From the NCBI GenBank assembly GCA_963749115.1, contig CAVVLP010000003.1, forward strand, positions 58,914 to 122,913: DNA of 64,000 nt. The letters are read 5' to 3'. Position 1 is the stretch's first letter. Each line of letters opens with the position of its first letter. Position numbers and translations under genes: made by a program. This stretch comes from SZUA-36 sp963749115. GTDB lineage: Bacteria > Pseudomonadota > Gammaproteobacteria > Xanthomonadales > SZUA-36. This document shows, piece after piece, positions 34,125 through 44,138 of the stretch. The notes beneath the pieces are model-generated. The model was not told the origin of the DNA, did no database searches, and saw only the letters and a program-made list of their open reading frames with translations.

Positions 34125-35802
34125 ACCCGCTCTCCTGTTCATGATTGTCTCCATCTGTGCATCGGACGCGCCTTCATCAACACCGGCAGGTTCAGGCTGG
34201 TGGATATTGCTGATGACATAATCACCGACTTTTGAATGGCTCAGCGAAAAATGAACGCTTCTGACCGATACGTGATGGATGTCCAGGTTTGCACCCGGCA
34301 ATACATCGAACTCCATGGTCATGGGGTCCAGCCCAGTGCCTCGATCGGGCCATGGCTGATACGAATACGCCGGCTTTGCGAGATCCACCGCTTCTACAAT
34401 ACCGCTTCCAAAGACTATCTGACTGTTGACCACCTGTGCCATCTGTCATTCGCGTGGCATCGAGTCGATGAATGCTGCCGGCCAGGCTGGCTTCTGAGTC
34501 AATCAGGAACTGCGCAGACGTTACCACCTCGTCACCGACCTCGAGTCCGGCGATAATTTCCAGCCAGCCACCGCTTTCAATTCCGGTCATTACTTCGTGA
34601 ACCGTGTACTTGCCGTCACCGAGAGCGACCACGACCCGGTCAGTATCCTGCCCCCGGATCAGTGCTTCACGGGGAATACTCAGAGCGCCGGGATGAGGTT
34701 TACCGAATATCGTTACGCGGGCATACATATTGGGTTTCATCCGCTCATCCGGGTTGTCAAAGCGAAGCCGCACCTGCAGTGTCCGGGTCTTTGGATCCAG
34801 CACCGGGTAGACATAATCGACCCGGCCACTGAAGACCTCACCCGGCATATAGTTCAGACGTGCCTCGGCAGATTGTAATTCCGTGACCCAATCGGTTTGC
34901 GATTCAAATACCTCGGCCTGAAGCCACACGCTGGAAAGATCAGCAAGACTCATGATCTCGGTGGCTGGCTGGACAAAAATGCCTTCCTTCACGTTGAGGC
35001 TGGTGACCGTGCCATCCTGTGGGGCCAGTATCTGCACGGTATTGGTGACTTTTGAGGTTTTTGCCAGGCGCTGGATATCTGCCTGCTACCATACCCAGTG
35101 CCAATAGTTTCTCTTCGGTCGCAGTTACATCATCTGCGCGTCATTGCGACGCCTGGACTGAACATATTCTTTTTGAGCATTGACCAGTTGTGGTGAGTAG
35201 AATTCAAACAGTGGTTGGCCTTTTGTGACCCGCTCACCTTCATTTTTTATCAACAGGCGTTCGATCCAGCCTTCGGTTCGCAAATTGATCTGGCTGACAC
35301 GGGTTTCATCGAAGCCCACGTAACCGGTTGCCTCTACTTTCGCCACAGAGAGCGACGCTCTGCCTTGCTGGTGCGTACGCCCAGGCTTTGCTCTACAGCC
35401 GAACTGACGTGGACAGCGTCACTATCCGCACCTTCTCTGCATACACCGGAACCAGGTCCATACCCATCGGTGATTTGCCGGGTTCGTCGCGCCGGTAAGC
35501 TGGGATCCATGGGTGCGACCCAGTACAGGATTTCCGGTTCCTTTTTCTCTTCGGCATAAACGGGAACCAGGTCCATACCCATCGGCGACTTGCCGGGTTC
35601 GTCACGACGATAAGCGGGATCCATGGGTGCCACCCAGTAGAGGATCTCCTTTTCAGCTTTGTTGTCGCCACCTCTCCGGAAATCGAGAGTTTTCGCCAAG
35701 GATGGTGTAGTTGCTGATCAGGACACCGCCTGCCAGACCGATGACCAGGGTGGCAAGTAGTGGCATTCTGGAATGGACTGTCGATTTTGTGTCGCCACTC
35801 AT
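34121..35802 (-). CDS. cusB: CusB-type periplasmic adaptor with tandem metal-binding motifs and C-terminal CusF-like domain (several frameshifts)
   Basis: The start at 35802 (MSGDTKSTVHSRM) overlaps the cusC stop. A membrane anchor (LLATLVIGLAGGVLI) is followed by two copies of the heavy-metal-binding motif YWVAPMDP...PGKSPMGMDLVPVY (about 35553-35648 and 35437-35540). Then come the lipoyl and beta-barrel adaptor regions (AKVEATGYVGFDETRV, PQDGTVTSLNVKEG, VWLQAEVFES). The C-terminus (about 34150-34440) is CusF-like: SHGPIEALGWT, then MTMEFDV, retaining the His, Trp and two Met that bind Cu(I) in CusF. Breaks fall near 35690, 35370, 35120-35040, 34450 and 34320, and close to 34160. The adaptor delivers metal to CusA. 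Confidence 0.83.
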
Positions 35803-37069
35803 GATGTTTCTCCCTGAAAATACAGCAATTTTGCACGGGTGTGATTTCTTCAGCGCGTAAGGCCGCATGACCTAATTTGAGTTCGTATTCACCGATCCGG
35901 GCGCGCATCAGGGTGGTCAGGTCGCCGACGGCATCCTGGTAGTCTTCAAAGGCGGTTTCTGCGTTAAAGGCCGCCTGTGGTAACAGGTATTCCTGGTAAA
36001 GCCCGAGCCTTTCCTGTTGATGAGTCAGTGTTGCCGCATTCTCTTCAACCCTTGCTTTCATGGAGCGATAAACGTCATCACGGGCATATTCGACTGCGGA
36101 GGTGTCTCGCGATGCTGGCCGCCAGCACACGGTCCTGGCGGTTTTTGGTGAATAGGGGGATATCCATCGTTACAAAAACTGAAAACAGGTCGCTGCGATT
36201 GCTGCCGTTGGTGTTCTGACCGCTTCGTCCACCGTAGGCAAGGTCGACTGCAAAGCCGGGTTTGTAAGCCTGTCGGGCGATTTCCTCGGATGTTCTGGAT
36301 TTGGCGATTTCGTGTTGCCATGCCCGTATGCGCGGATGTTCAGCCAGCCCGGCAATGATTTGTTGTGCGGGTGGTGGGTGGTTATCCGGGCCAGTCCGCA
36401 TCAAGTTCGCGGAAGGCATCGGCACCAATCCGTTCCGCCAGCCGGGCACGCGCCTGTTCTTCCTGCTGTCGCATGCCTATCAGTCGTTCCTCAACCTTGG
36501 ATAATTCAAGCTGGGCTTGAACAACATCCTGCTGATGGGCACGACCGGTTGCGAAGTAGTCACGGGTAATTTCCGCCAGGTCCGTAAAAACGTCCAGTGA
36601 TTGTTGCAGGATTCTCTGTCGTTCCCGGTGCAGAAATATCCGCGTGTACTCTTCGCGAACGGCCAGCAATATCAAATATCGCCGGTCCAGGCCTCGGCAT
36701 CATTACGCGCAACGGATTCATTTATCCGTGCACTGCTGAGCGATCGTGTCTGACCACGTGGAAACATTTGCTGCACACCTATCACCGCCTGGGTCATTGG
36801 TTCCTGGCCCAGGTTAAAGGTATCGGTGGGAAGGTTGGCGAAACCCAGCTTGAGCTTTGGGTCGGGTAGCCTTCCGGTGGCTATCGCCAACTCGGACAGT
36901 GACTCACTGCGGGCACCAATAGCTTGCAGCGTATAGTCGTCTTTTAAAGCAAGCTGGCTGGCTTCTTCAATGGTCAGTTCAGCGGCAAAGATGGTATGCG
37001 CGCTGAAAGCAACAGCAGTGTCACCGCAAAAATACGGCGGAATGCCTTACCGGCAAGGGACTGGTACAT
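35799..37069 (-). CDS. cusC: CusC/TolC-family outer membrane efflux protein (several frameshifts)
   Basis: The start at 37069 (MYQSLAGKAFRR) gives a signal-like segment. OEP-family helices are readable in successive frames: LTIEEASQLALKDDYTL, GRLPDPKLKLGFANLPTDTF, REEYTRIFLHRERQRILQ, AHQQDVVQAQLELSKVEERL, then EHPRIRAWQHEIAKS, GFAVDLAYGGRS, and finally FEDYQDAVGDLTTLMRARIG. It ends KLLYFQGETS with TGA overlapping the cusB ATG. Breaks fall near 36930, 36675, 36390, 36100 and 35840. The trimer forms the outer-membrane duct of the Cus pump. Confidence 0.8.
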
Positions 37070-37160
37070 CTTATTCTCCACAACACCACAGGTGGTTTTA
37101 CCTGTGTTACAAACAACATCGGGATAAAACCGCTGTAAAGCGGCCCGAAAGACTAATTGT

Positions 37161-37504
37161 TCAGGCGATGGGAGGTTTGAAAGGTGGAGGGTTGAAACTG
37201 CTTAGCGGTTCGCCGGTATCAGGCAGAAACAGGCGGGTGTTTGACTTGAATATCACGTTAATCGTTAAAGCGCTGATCGCCATGACACTGTTCGGGCAGG
37301 CACCGCAATGGGACATGTGAATCACAGTTATCAGATGGCACCGAAGGGTCGTGATCACAGCAATCCATACCTTGACCCGTCATCGTGATCCATGTCGTGG
37401 GAACCGTGCTGGGATGTCTGTTGGGCATTTTGCATATCACACGACGAAACCTGCATAGGCTGCGACGCAATCAATACAAATATGGCCAGAAAGACGTATT
37501 TCAT
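37161..37504 (-). CDS. small exported Cys/His/Met-rich protein upstream of cusC (frameshifted)
   Basis: It starts at 37504 with a signal peptide (MKYVFLAIFVLIASQPMQ). A metal-ligand-rich segment follows (SSCDMQN, HGSHDMDHDD, then in another frame GMDCCDHD, DNCDSH, then SHCGACPNS). The end is a proline-rich FNPPPFKPPIA. At least two indels near 37400 and 37330 separate these pieces. Short proteins with this layout commonly precede cus/czc efflux operons and are presumed periplasmic copper or silver binders. It lies 92 bases before cusC on the same strand. Confidence 0.6.
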
Positions 37505-37524
37505 AACGCAATCATACATCTTTT

Positions 37525-38286
37525 TTATTTGTACCTTTCCATTGCGACGGCTACGAAACCACAAGACCAGACCGCTGATCGAGAGAAAACCCAGGGCCAG
37601 GGCCAGCAGGTCATAAACAAGAACACCGATTGAACCGAATATGCGGCCGCTATGAAGATCCAGCAGCAGCCGTTCCAGGCTCAGACCTTCGCCGCGATAT
37701 ACGCGTGTGATGGCTTGTTGAAGTGTCATCAGGTGCAGGTTCTGAAATCGACCAAAGCGGGATTGCATTGGCTTCACCAGCTCGCTGCCAGTTCAGCAGG
37801 TCGGTATCGGCCAACCAGAGCTGACCCGCTGATTTCACCGAAACCACTGGCATTTGCGTGTAGACCGATTGACTCGATCGGAGCCGTGGCAATGGAGCTC
37901 CAGGGTATTCTTTCGACCAGGTTTCCATCATGGTCAAGCAACAGCAATTCGTCGCTGCCTGCGGCAATCAACAGGTCACCACTGGATACCGCACCAACAC
38001 CATCTGAGATGGTCGCCACGGATTTGTCATTGAGATACAACTGCGAACCGGCAAAGCTCAGCCAGTCGTCGCCAACCGCATAGCTCTGGATGTTCTCCGG
38101 TTTGCCAAGCCCGTACCAGCCAAGCAGAAACGGCTGGGATACATGACGTTGATCAAGACCGAGGCCGTTGGAATGGTTAATTACCAGACCGCTGAGCACC
38201 ATGAAAAAAACAAAGATTGCAGCACCTGCACCGAACGAGCGGTGTAAACGGCGCATTGCTGAAGTTCTCCGCTTTTTACGAGCCAT
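37525..38286 (-). CDS. PepSY-associated transmembrane protein (frameshifted)
   Basis: Starts MARKKRRTSAMRRLHRSFG, a PepSY-TM type cytoplasmic basic start, then a helix (AAIFVFFMVLSGLVINHS). A periplasmic region of about 140 residues follows, then LLLDLHSGRIFG, a second helix pair (VLVYDLLALALGFLSISGLVLW) and a basic end (FRSRRNGK). A break lies near 37780. The likely stop is TAA at 37527-37525. PepSY-TM proteins such as FoxB/PiuB are inner-membrane reductases or partners in iron-siderophore use. Its start overlaps the FMN-binding gene by about 11 bases. Confidence 0.72.
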
Positions 38287-38781
38287 TGTTGACAGTTGCT
38301 TTCAGTGTGCAGAAATAGCGCCATGGTCGCCAGGCGGGTCAGGGATTGCACGGATAGTGTTGCACCCGAAATACCATCAATTCTGACGTCGAGCTTATTG
38401 CTTTCTTCAAGTTCGGCATTTATAAATTGATCGGTAAAGGCAGGTGTTGCAACTTCGCCACCCCGGTTTTCACGATAGGTCATTACGCGTAGATTCTTGA
38501 TGTAGTTATTTTCGATGATGATACCCACGGTAATGGGTAATTCCTTGCCGATTTCATCAAGAACCCAGGCGGAGCGCCCTGCCTGGCACCAATATCGCAA
38601 GCGCAGGGCGGAGTAATCATGACCCAGTAGTTGCCGGACAGCTGATTTTCTTTCACCGCTGAGCCAGAGGATATTGGGCTCAGGCGGTGAATCATTGAAT
38701 GCACGGGAGAGGAATTCCGCCTGTGGTTTCATAGACCGAGGCGGCAGAAACCAGTGCCGGCAACGACAGGGTCATAACCAT
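38276..38781 (-). CDS. exported FMN-binding-domain protein (frameshifted)
   Basis: A signal peptide (MVMTLSLPALVSAAS) is followed, after a break near 38735, by about 160 residues. The FMN_bind signature is ITVGIIIENNYIKNLRVMTYRENRGGEV and DGISGATLSVQSLT; the SGAT threonine is the position flavinylated in NqrC/RnfG-type domains. A second small indel near 38300 gives a natural stop at 38276. Such proteins carry covalent FMN in the periplasm and pass electrons to membrane partners. The neighbouring PepSY and porin genes suggest a metal-reduction or uptake function. Confidence 0.75.
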
Positions 38782-38818
38782 TACTAACAAATATTTTTCT
38801 GCAGGTATTGAGCATCGT

Positions 38819-40066
38819 TTAAAAGCTGTAACCCAAGTCCGAGGTCTATGCCGGTAAAGTCCCGTCCGCGCTGACTGTCCAGGTCGTGGCTGCGGTCACG
38901 ATAGTCGAGCTTGATCACGACGTTTTTAGCCGGCCACCAGTTCAACCCGACTTGCCATTGGTCGAACTTGTCCTGGTTGCGGGCGGCATCGACATCTTCA
39001 TAGCGTGTATAGAAAGCCGATCTTGTCGTTCAGGCGGTAACTGGGTTCGATATACCAGCCGGTTTGGGTGTCTGCATCTGCCGCTTCTACTGCATCACCG
39101 GTGAAATCCCAGCGGGCATAGAGTGCCCGCAGACCAAAGCCATTACGCTGGTAATCAACGTGAGCTTCTACCAGGGTGCCGCTGTCCAGACCGTCATTTG
39201 AGACCTGGGATGGATCAAACTGGTACTGAACGGTTACTGCGGCCTGCAGACCGGGAATACCGAGGTAACGTAAACGTCCGGTTATCGCACCATCGCTGGC
39301 GACCGCCTGGGCCACTTTTCTGGCGTCCGCTGCGAACCCTGAAGGCATTGCTGCCGGTGGTCGGCATTTGTAAACCGGAGGTAAAGGCCACATCCCAGTT
39401 CCAACCGGAGCCAAAGCGGCCATTGAGCCCGGCACCGCCTTCCCACCAGGTGCTGGGTACGATGATGTTCTCTACATCATTGCGTTCCACACCATAAAAG
39501 GTGTCCGGTTCATGGGTTTCATTAAGAATACCAACGGGAATCAGAAACACACCCGCCTTGGCATAAAGGTCCTGACGCAGGTCAAACTCGATAAAGGCCT
39601 GCTCAATTTCCACTTCGCCCGGTGTGTCCCCACCGGAGTCGGCAACAAAGGCATGTTCGATTTCGACTTCCGAGTAAAAGCGTGTCTTGTCATTGAACTC
39701 ATGACCAAAGAACAGCACGAAACGGTGCAGGTCAATCATTTCGACATCCCTGGCGGGGTCTTTGGCATTCAGGTTGTTGTAGTGCAGTTCGCCGTATCCG
39801 CCAATGGTCGTTCTGCTGGCCTTGGCGACTTGTGGTGGGGCTGATTCCATCACTTCGGCAACCGCTTCAACCTTGGCATCGGTTTCATTGGTCTTCTCTT
39901 CATTTTGTGCAATCTGGCGTTTTAACTCATCGATCTGCTGTTGCATGGATTCGAGCTTTTCCAGTAACTCGGCGTTGCTCACCTGGGCGTGAGAGGTGGG
40001 AATGCCGAGCAAAAAAACCAACGCCATCGTGGCCATCATTACCCACGGCCTGATACTGAATCTCAT
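38819..40066 (-). CDS. outer-membrane porin with N-terminal coiled coil (frameshifted)
   Basis: Start 40066 (MRFSIRPWVMMATM) gives a signal peptide cleaved near SHAQ. A short coiled coil (NAELLEKLESMQQQIDELK) precedes a 16-strand-type barrel (TTIGGYGELHYNNL, DLHRFVLFFGHEFNDKTRF, EVEIEQAFIEFDL, AGVFLIPVGILNETHEP). The end is FTGIDLGLGYSF with a terminal Phe, typical of outer membrane proteins. Breaks fall near 39380 and 39010, and an extra base in CCC 38832-38834. Similar porins are often labelled OprP/OprO-like, but substrate cannot be inferred from that. A Fur-box-like site lies upstream. Confidence 0.82.
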
Positions 40067-40116
40067 TTGTTGTGCCTTTGTTTTTGATGTTAAAAGTAAG
40101 ATGCGGGGATCGTAAT

Positions 40117-40135
40117 GCAAATGAGAATGATTCGC
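40117..40135 (-). promoter_or_regulatory. candidate Fur box upstream of porin gene
   Basis: GCAAATGAGAATGATTCGC matches the 19-base Fur consensus (GATAATGATAATCATTATC) at 13 positions. It lies 50 bases upstream of the porin start codon, where it could control the porin/FMN/PepSY unit in response to iron. Confidence 0.6.
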
Positions 40136-40235
40136 AATTACATTTAGAAAGGAATCGTGACGGAGTTGATCCAGATCATTTCGGGTTGAAAATATTACCA
40201 GCCCGGGTCGGGCGACAAGCAGGATTCAGGGGTGG

Positions 40236-40673
40236 TTAAACGTCCCGGACGGGTACGACCAGCACCGGTAATTTTGAATTACGAATCATGCTGACGGAAT
40301 AACTGCCGATAAGTACGTCGTAAACAGACCCGTGTCCATGGGTTCCGACCACGATCAGGCCGGCTTCGAGGATTTCGGCTTCATTCAGGGTGGCTTCCAC
40401 GGCGGAACCACAGACCAGCAATGCCGAGGCATCCAGACCATCATCCAGGAGTTTATCGGCTATCGCCTGCACGCGGCTATGTTCTTTGGGAAACGCTTCG
40501 GCAACCCTGGCACGCCTGGTTTCCGGGTCGCCCTCAGGGCAGATGTAATCCGGTTCGGTCTCAACAGCGTGGAGGATATAGACGCTGACCCCGGTGAGTT
40601 CTGCGACACCGCGTGCAGCTTCGACAACCGCGTCGGATGCCGGTGACAGATCCACAGCAACCAATATATTCAT
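40236..40673 (-). CDS. universal stress protein, UspA family
   Basis: The protein has 145 residues. The N-terminal strand MNILVAVDLSPASDAVV and ATP-binding loop GLIVVGTHGHGSVYDVLIGSYSVSMI followed by LPVLVVPV are the UspA hallmarks (G-2x-G-9x-G-S). These cytosolic proteins are induced by stress and often bind ATP. It is on the same strand as, and just upstream of, the porin gene. Confidence 0.88.
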   Translation of the reverse strand: MNILVAVDLSPASDAVVEAARGVAELTGVSVYILHAVETEPDYICPEGDPETRRARVAEAFPKEHSRVQAIADKLLDDGLDASALLVCGSAVEATLNEAEILEAGLIVVGTHGHGSVYDVLIGSYSVSMIRNSKLPVLVVPVRDV

Positions 40674-40724
40674 GGGTAAAGTTTAGCCCCGGCGTGGCTG
40701 TTTGCTCAAGCATTATATCCGTGG

Positions 40725-40800
40725 TCAGCTATCCCGGATGGGTATGACAAGCACGAGGAGTCTTGACCTGCGGATTGCGGCAGGGTTGCCAATGGCGGCA
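40725..40800 (-). pseudogene. possible UspA C-terminal remnant
   Basis: A short reading frame ends LVLVIPIRDS, nearly the same as the LPVLVVPVRDV end of the adjacent UspA gene, preceded in another frame by RNPQVKTP. The rest of a UspA domain is not readable upstream, so this looks like a decayed or error-ridden paralogue. Confidence 0.35.
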
Positions 40801-41025
40801 CACTCAAATGTGCCCAGTATTTGTGTTTTTCCGTAAATGGGCAGTGCACTTGACTCGGTTTGCCGTCGACACACAACAGGTCATCGCAATCCATGACTTT
40901 GGTCACAACCAAATGCAACTGGAAGGCTCTAATCTCCACTACAAGAAGAGTAGATTGGTAACGTTCTCGTTATTTTGAGCGTCCAATCTGGAAGTAGAGA
41001 AAGATGTAGGGAGTATCACAGAGGC

Positions 41026-44000
41026 ATGAGCATCACTGAACGAGCCGTAAAAAATCCTGCCGGCGTTGCCGTTGCAGTGGCCATTATTACCTTGTTTGGA
41101 TTGTTTAGTCTCAAAGGGCTTCCGGTACAGCTTTTCCCGGAAATTGATCTGCCGCAGATCAGTGTCTTTGCAGGTTGGCGTGCAGCCTCACCGCAAGAGG
41201 TTGAGTCGGAAATACTCGACCCGATGGAAGACGTTTTGCAGGGTATGCCGGGTATGGAAGTCATGTCTTCCAATGCGTTCAACGGTGGTGCCTGGATCAA
41301 CATGGAGTTCACCCTGGGTACCGATATGCAGGCCACGCTGATGGAGGTCATTGGCAGGCTTAACCGTTTGCCCTCGATGCCTGCTGATTCTGACCCACCG
41401 GTTGTCAACATGGGTGGTGGCGGTGGTGGTGCCAACCAGGCCTTGAGCTGGTTCTTTGTACAGCTATTACCCGGGACCGAAGGCAATATCGAAGACTACA
41501 GCCAGTTCATCATGGATACGGTGAAACCAAAACTGGAATCCATCGATGGTGTCGCCGGGGTTGAAATTAACGCAGGTGCGCCTGAAGAATTGCAGATCAC
41601 CATCGACCCTTACCGGGCGGCGGAATATGGTATTGAGCTGGGTTCCGTTGCGGCGCGTGCCAGTCGCTCTACCGATGTTTCAGGCGGCTTTGTAGACGTT
41701 GGCCGACGCCAGTACACACTGCGTTTTGAGGGTCGTTATGATCCGATGCAATTCAAGGATCTGATTCTCGAGTGGCGTGAAGGGCGACCGATCCGTTTGG
41801 GCGACATCGCCGATGTACAGGTCGCACGTGGCAAGAAAACCCAGATAGCCATCCAGAACGGTAACCCGGCCATGAGCCTCAGGGTTGATCGCGCCAATGG
41901 CGCCAACGTACTGGGTACACTGACACTGGTTAAAGAGGCCGTCGCCGAGTTACGCGAAGGGCCGTTGGCCAATGCCGGTCTGGACATACAACAGTCCTTC
42001 GATGCGTCGGTGTTTATCAAGCGGGCAGTCAGTATGGTGACCAACAACCTGTTGCTGGGAATACTATTTGCCATAGGTGTCTTGTGGCTGTTTTTACGCG
42101 ATACCCGGGCCACCATCCTGATTGCCACCGCCATCCCGATCTCCCTGTTATCAACATTTATCGTACTGGACCTGACCGGGCGTAGCCTGAATGTTATTTC
42201 ACTGGCCGGCCTGGCTTTCGCCGTTGGCATGGTGTTGGATGCAGCTATTGTCGTGTCAGAAAATATCCTGCGTATTCGTGAGCGTGGTGAGATTCCCTCG
42301 GTCGCAGCATTGGCCGGTACCAGTCAGGTTAAAGGTGCACTGCTTGCTTCTACCGCAACCACCGTGGCTATTTTCCTGCCGGTATTGTTTCTGCAGGACG
42401 TGGAAGGGCAATTATTCGCAGATCTTGCCTTGACCATATCGATCGCGGTGGTGATTTCGCTGGTGGTGGCACTCACCATTCTTCCCACGGTTGCCGGTAG
42501 TTGGCTGAAACCGAAAAAACTGTCCAAAGACGCGTCGCAGGGATGGTCACGGCTGGCCCATTCATTGATGAAGATCAGCTCTACCGGAAAACGCCGTGCA
42601 ATTCTGATTGTCAGCCTGATATCCGCACCCCTGCTTGTAACCTGGTTGCTATTTCCGCAAATGGATTACCTGCCACCGGTCAAGCGTGATGCGGTTGATG
42701 CATTTCTGCAGTTTCCTCCCGGTGCAAATGTTGAAACCAATGAGAAGGAAATCATCAGCAAACTGGTCGAGCGTCTTCAACCTTATATGGATGGCGTCAA
42801 GGAACCGGCCCTGAAGAATTATTACATCCTGACCTGGCCGGGTGGCGGCACCATCGGTGCGCGCGCGCTGGATCAGAGCAAGGTGGGTGAATTGCTGGAA
42901 ATCGTTCGCAATGAAGTGCTGGTGGATATTCCCGATTTTCAGGGTTTTGCCATGCAGGGCAACCTGTTTGGTGGTTTTGGCGGCGGTCGCGATATTTCCA
43001 TGCATATACAGTCGGCTGACCAGACCGGTTTGTATGCCGCAGCGGGCGAGGCACAAACAAGGCTAAGGGAGTCTTTTGAAGGCGCCAATGTGCAGACGTT
43101 TCCCGGTATTGAGCTGGCTGAGCCCGAATTACGGGTGTTTCCTGATGACGCCCGGATCAACGAAGTGGGTATGGACAGACGTGGTGTCGCATCCCTGGTG
43201 CGGACCCTCGGAAACGGTCTCTGGCTGGGTGAATATTTCAACGGCGAAAATCGCATGGATATCATCATGCGGGCCGATGGCTGGGAAACACCTGAACAAC
43301 TGGCAACAACGCCCATCATGACGCCCAGTGGTGAAGTGGTGCCATTAGGCGAACTGGTTAGCGTTGAACGGGCGACCGGTCCCGGCCAGGTCCGCCGGGT
43401 GAATGGCAGACGCACGGTCAGTGTCAACCTGAGTCCACCTGATAATGTTTCACTGGAAACCGCAATTGAGCAGATCAAGGCGGACGTCGAACCCGGTCTG
43501 CGTGCGGTGTTACCCGCCGACGGTTCAGTTCAGTACGGCGGCAGTGCGGATAGCCTGACCGAAGCCATTCAGACCATGGGCCGGAACTTCATCATGGCCT
43601 TGTTTATCCTGTTTTTGCTGATGGCTGGCCTGTTCCGTTCCCCGAAAGACAGCGCGCTCGTGATTATGACAATCCCGCTGGCTGGCGTCGGCGGAATCAT
43701 CGCCATACGCACTCTGAACCTGGTCGCATTCCAACCGATGGATTTGCTGACCATGATCGGTTTTATCATTTTGCTGGGATTGGTGGTCAACAACGCGATC
43801 CTGTTAGTTGATCAGACCCGCCAGGCCGAGCGCGGTGGCATGGGCCGGCATGAAGCAGTTGAACATGCATTGCGCATCCGTTTACGGCCGATATTCATGA
43901 GTACCCTGACCAGCATTTTTGGCATGTTGCCGCTGTTGCTGCTACCGGGTGAAGGCAGCGTTATCTATCGCGGATTGGCGGCATCGATTGTCGGTGGCAT

Positions 44001-44124
44001 GAGCTTTAGCCTGATTTTCACATTATTGCTATTACCCTGCATGCTGCGTCTCGGCAAGGCAAAGCAGGTAGAAGTTATCGCGCCGGAAACGTCGCACAGG
44101 ACCGCGTTGGAATCCGTGGCCTGA
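41026..44124 (+). CDS. RND efflux permease (HAE-type)
   Basis: Start 41026 (MSITERAVKNPAGVAVAVAI) begins at the first transmembrane helix. The protein has 1032 residues with twelve predicted helices and two large periplasmic loops. RND motifs include GLPVQLFPEIDLPQISV, the TM4 segment AFAVGMVLDAAIVVSENIL, and IGFIILLGLVVNNAILLVDQ in the second half. A GGGGGGG-type glycine run (MGGGGGGANQ) lies in the porter loop. It exports lipophilic compounds or drugs by proton antiport. The adaptor gene follows after 14 bases. The frame is unbroken. Confidence 0.9.
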   Translation: MSITERAVKNPAGVAVAVAIITLFGLFSLKGLPVQLFPEIDLPQISVFAGWRAASPQEVESEILDPMEDVLQGMPGMEVMSSNAFNGGAWINMEFTLGTDMQATLMEVIGRLNRLPSMPADSDPPVVNMGGGGGGANQALSWFFVQLLPGTEGNIEDYSQFIMDTVKPKLESIDGVAGVEINAGAPEELQITIDPYRAAEYGIELGSVAARASRSTDVSGGFVDVGRRQYTLRFEGRYDPMQFKDLILEWREGRPIRLGDIADVQVARGKKTQIAIQNGNPAMSLRVDRANGANVLGTLTLVKEAVAELREGPLANAGLDIQQSFDASVFIKRAVSMVTNNLLLGILFAIGVLWLFLRDTRATILIATAIPISLLSTFIVLDLTGRSLNVISLAGLAFAVGMVLDAAIVVSENILRIRERGEIPSVAALAGTSQVKGALLASTATTVAIFLPVLFLQDVEGQLFADLALTISIAVVISLVVALTILPTVAGSWLKPKKLSKDASQGWSRLAHSLMKISSTGKRRAILIVSLISAPLLVTWLLFPQMDYLPPVKRDAVDAFLQFPPGANVETNEKEIISKLVERLQPYMDGVKEPALKNYYILTWPGGGTIGARALDQSKVGELLEIVRNEVLVDIPDFQGFAMQGNLFGGFGGGRDISMHIQSADQTGLYAAAGEAQTRLRESFEGANVQTFPGIELAEPELRVFPDDARINEVGMDRRGVASLVRTLGNGLWLGEYFNGENRMDIIMRADGWETPEQLATTPIMTPSGEVVPLGELVSVERATGPGQVRRVNGRRTVSVNLSPPDNVSLETAIEQIKADVEPGLRAVLPADGSVQYGGSADSLTEAIQTMGRNFIMALFILFLLMAGLFRSPKDSALVIMTIPLAGVGGIIAIRTLNLVAFQPMDLLTMIGFIILLGLVVNNAILLVDQTRQAERGGMGRHEAVEHALRIRLRPIFMSTLTSIFGMLPLLLLPGEGSVIYRGLAASIVGGMSFSLIFTLLLLPCMLRLGKAKQVEVIAPETSHRTALESVA

Positions 44125-44138
44125 TCAAGGAGGTTGGA

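Noticed and set aside
37525..40066. Phosphate-starvation (OprP/OprO) uptake locus
   Set aside because: The porin label fits, but neighbours are FMN-binding and PepSY proteins with a Fur-like site, and no pho genes are present.
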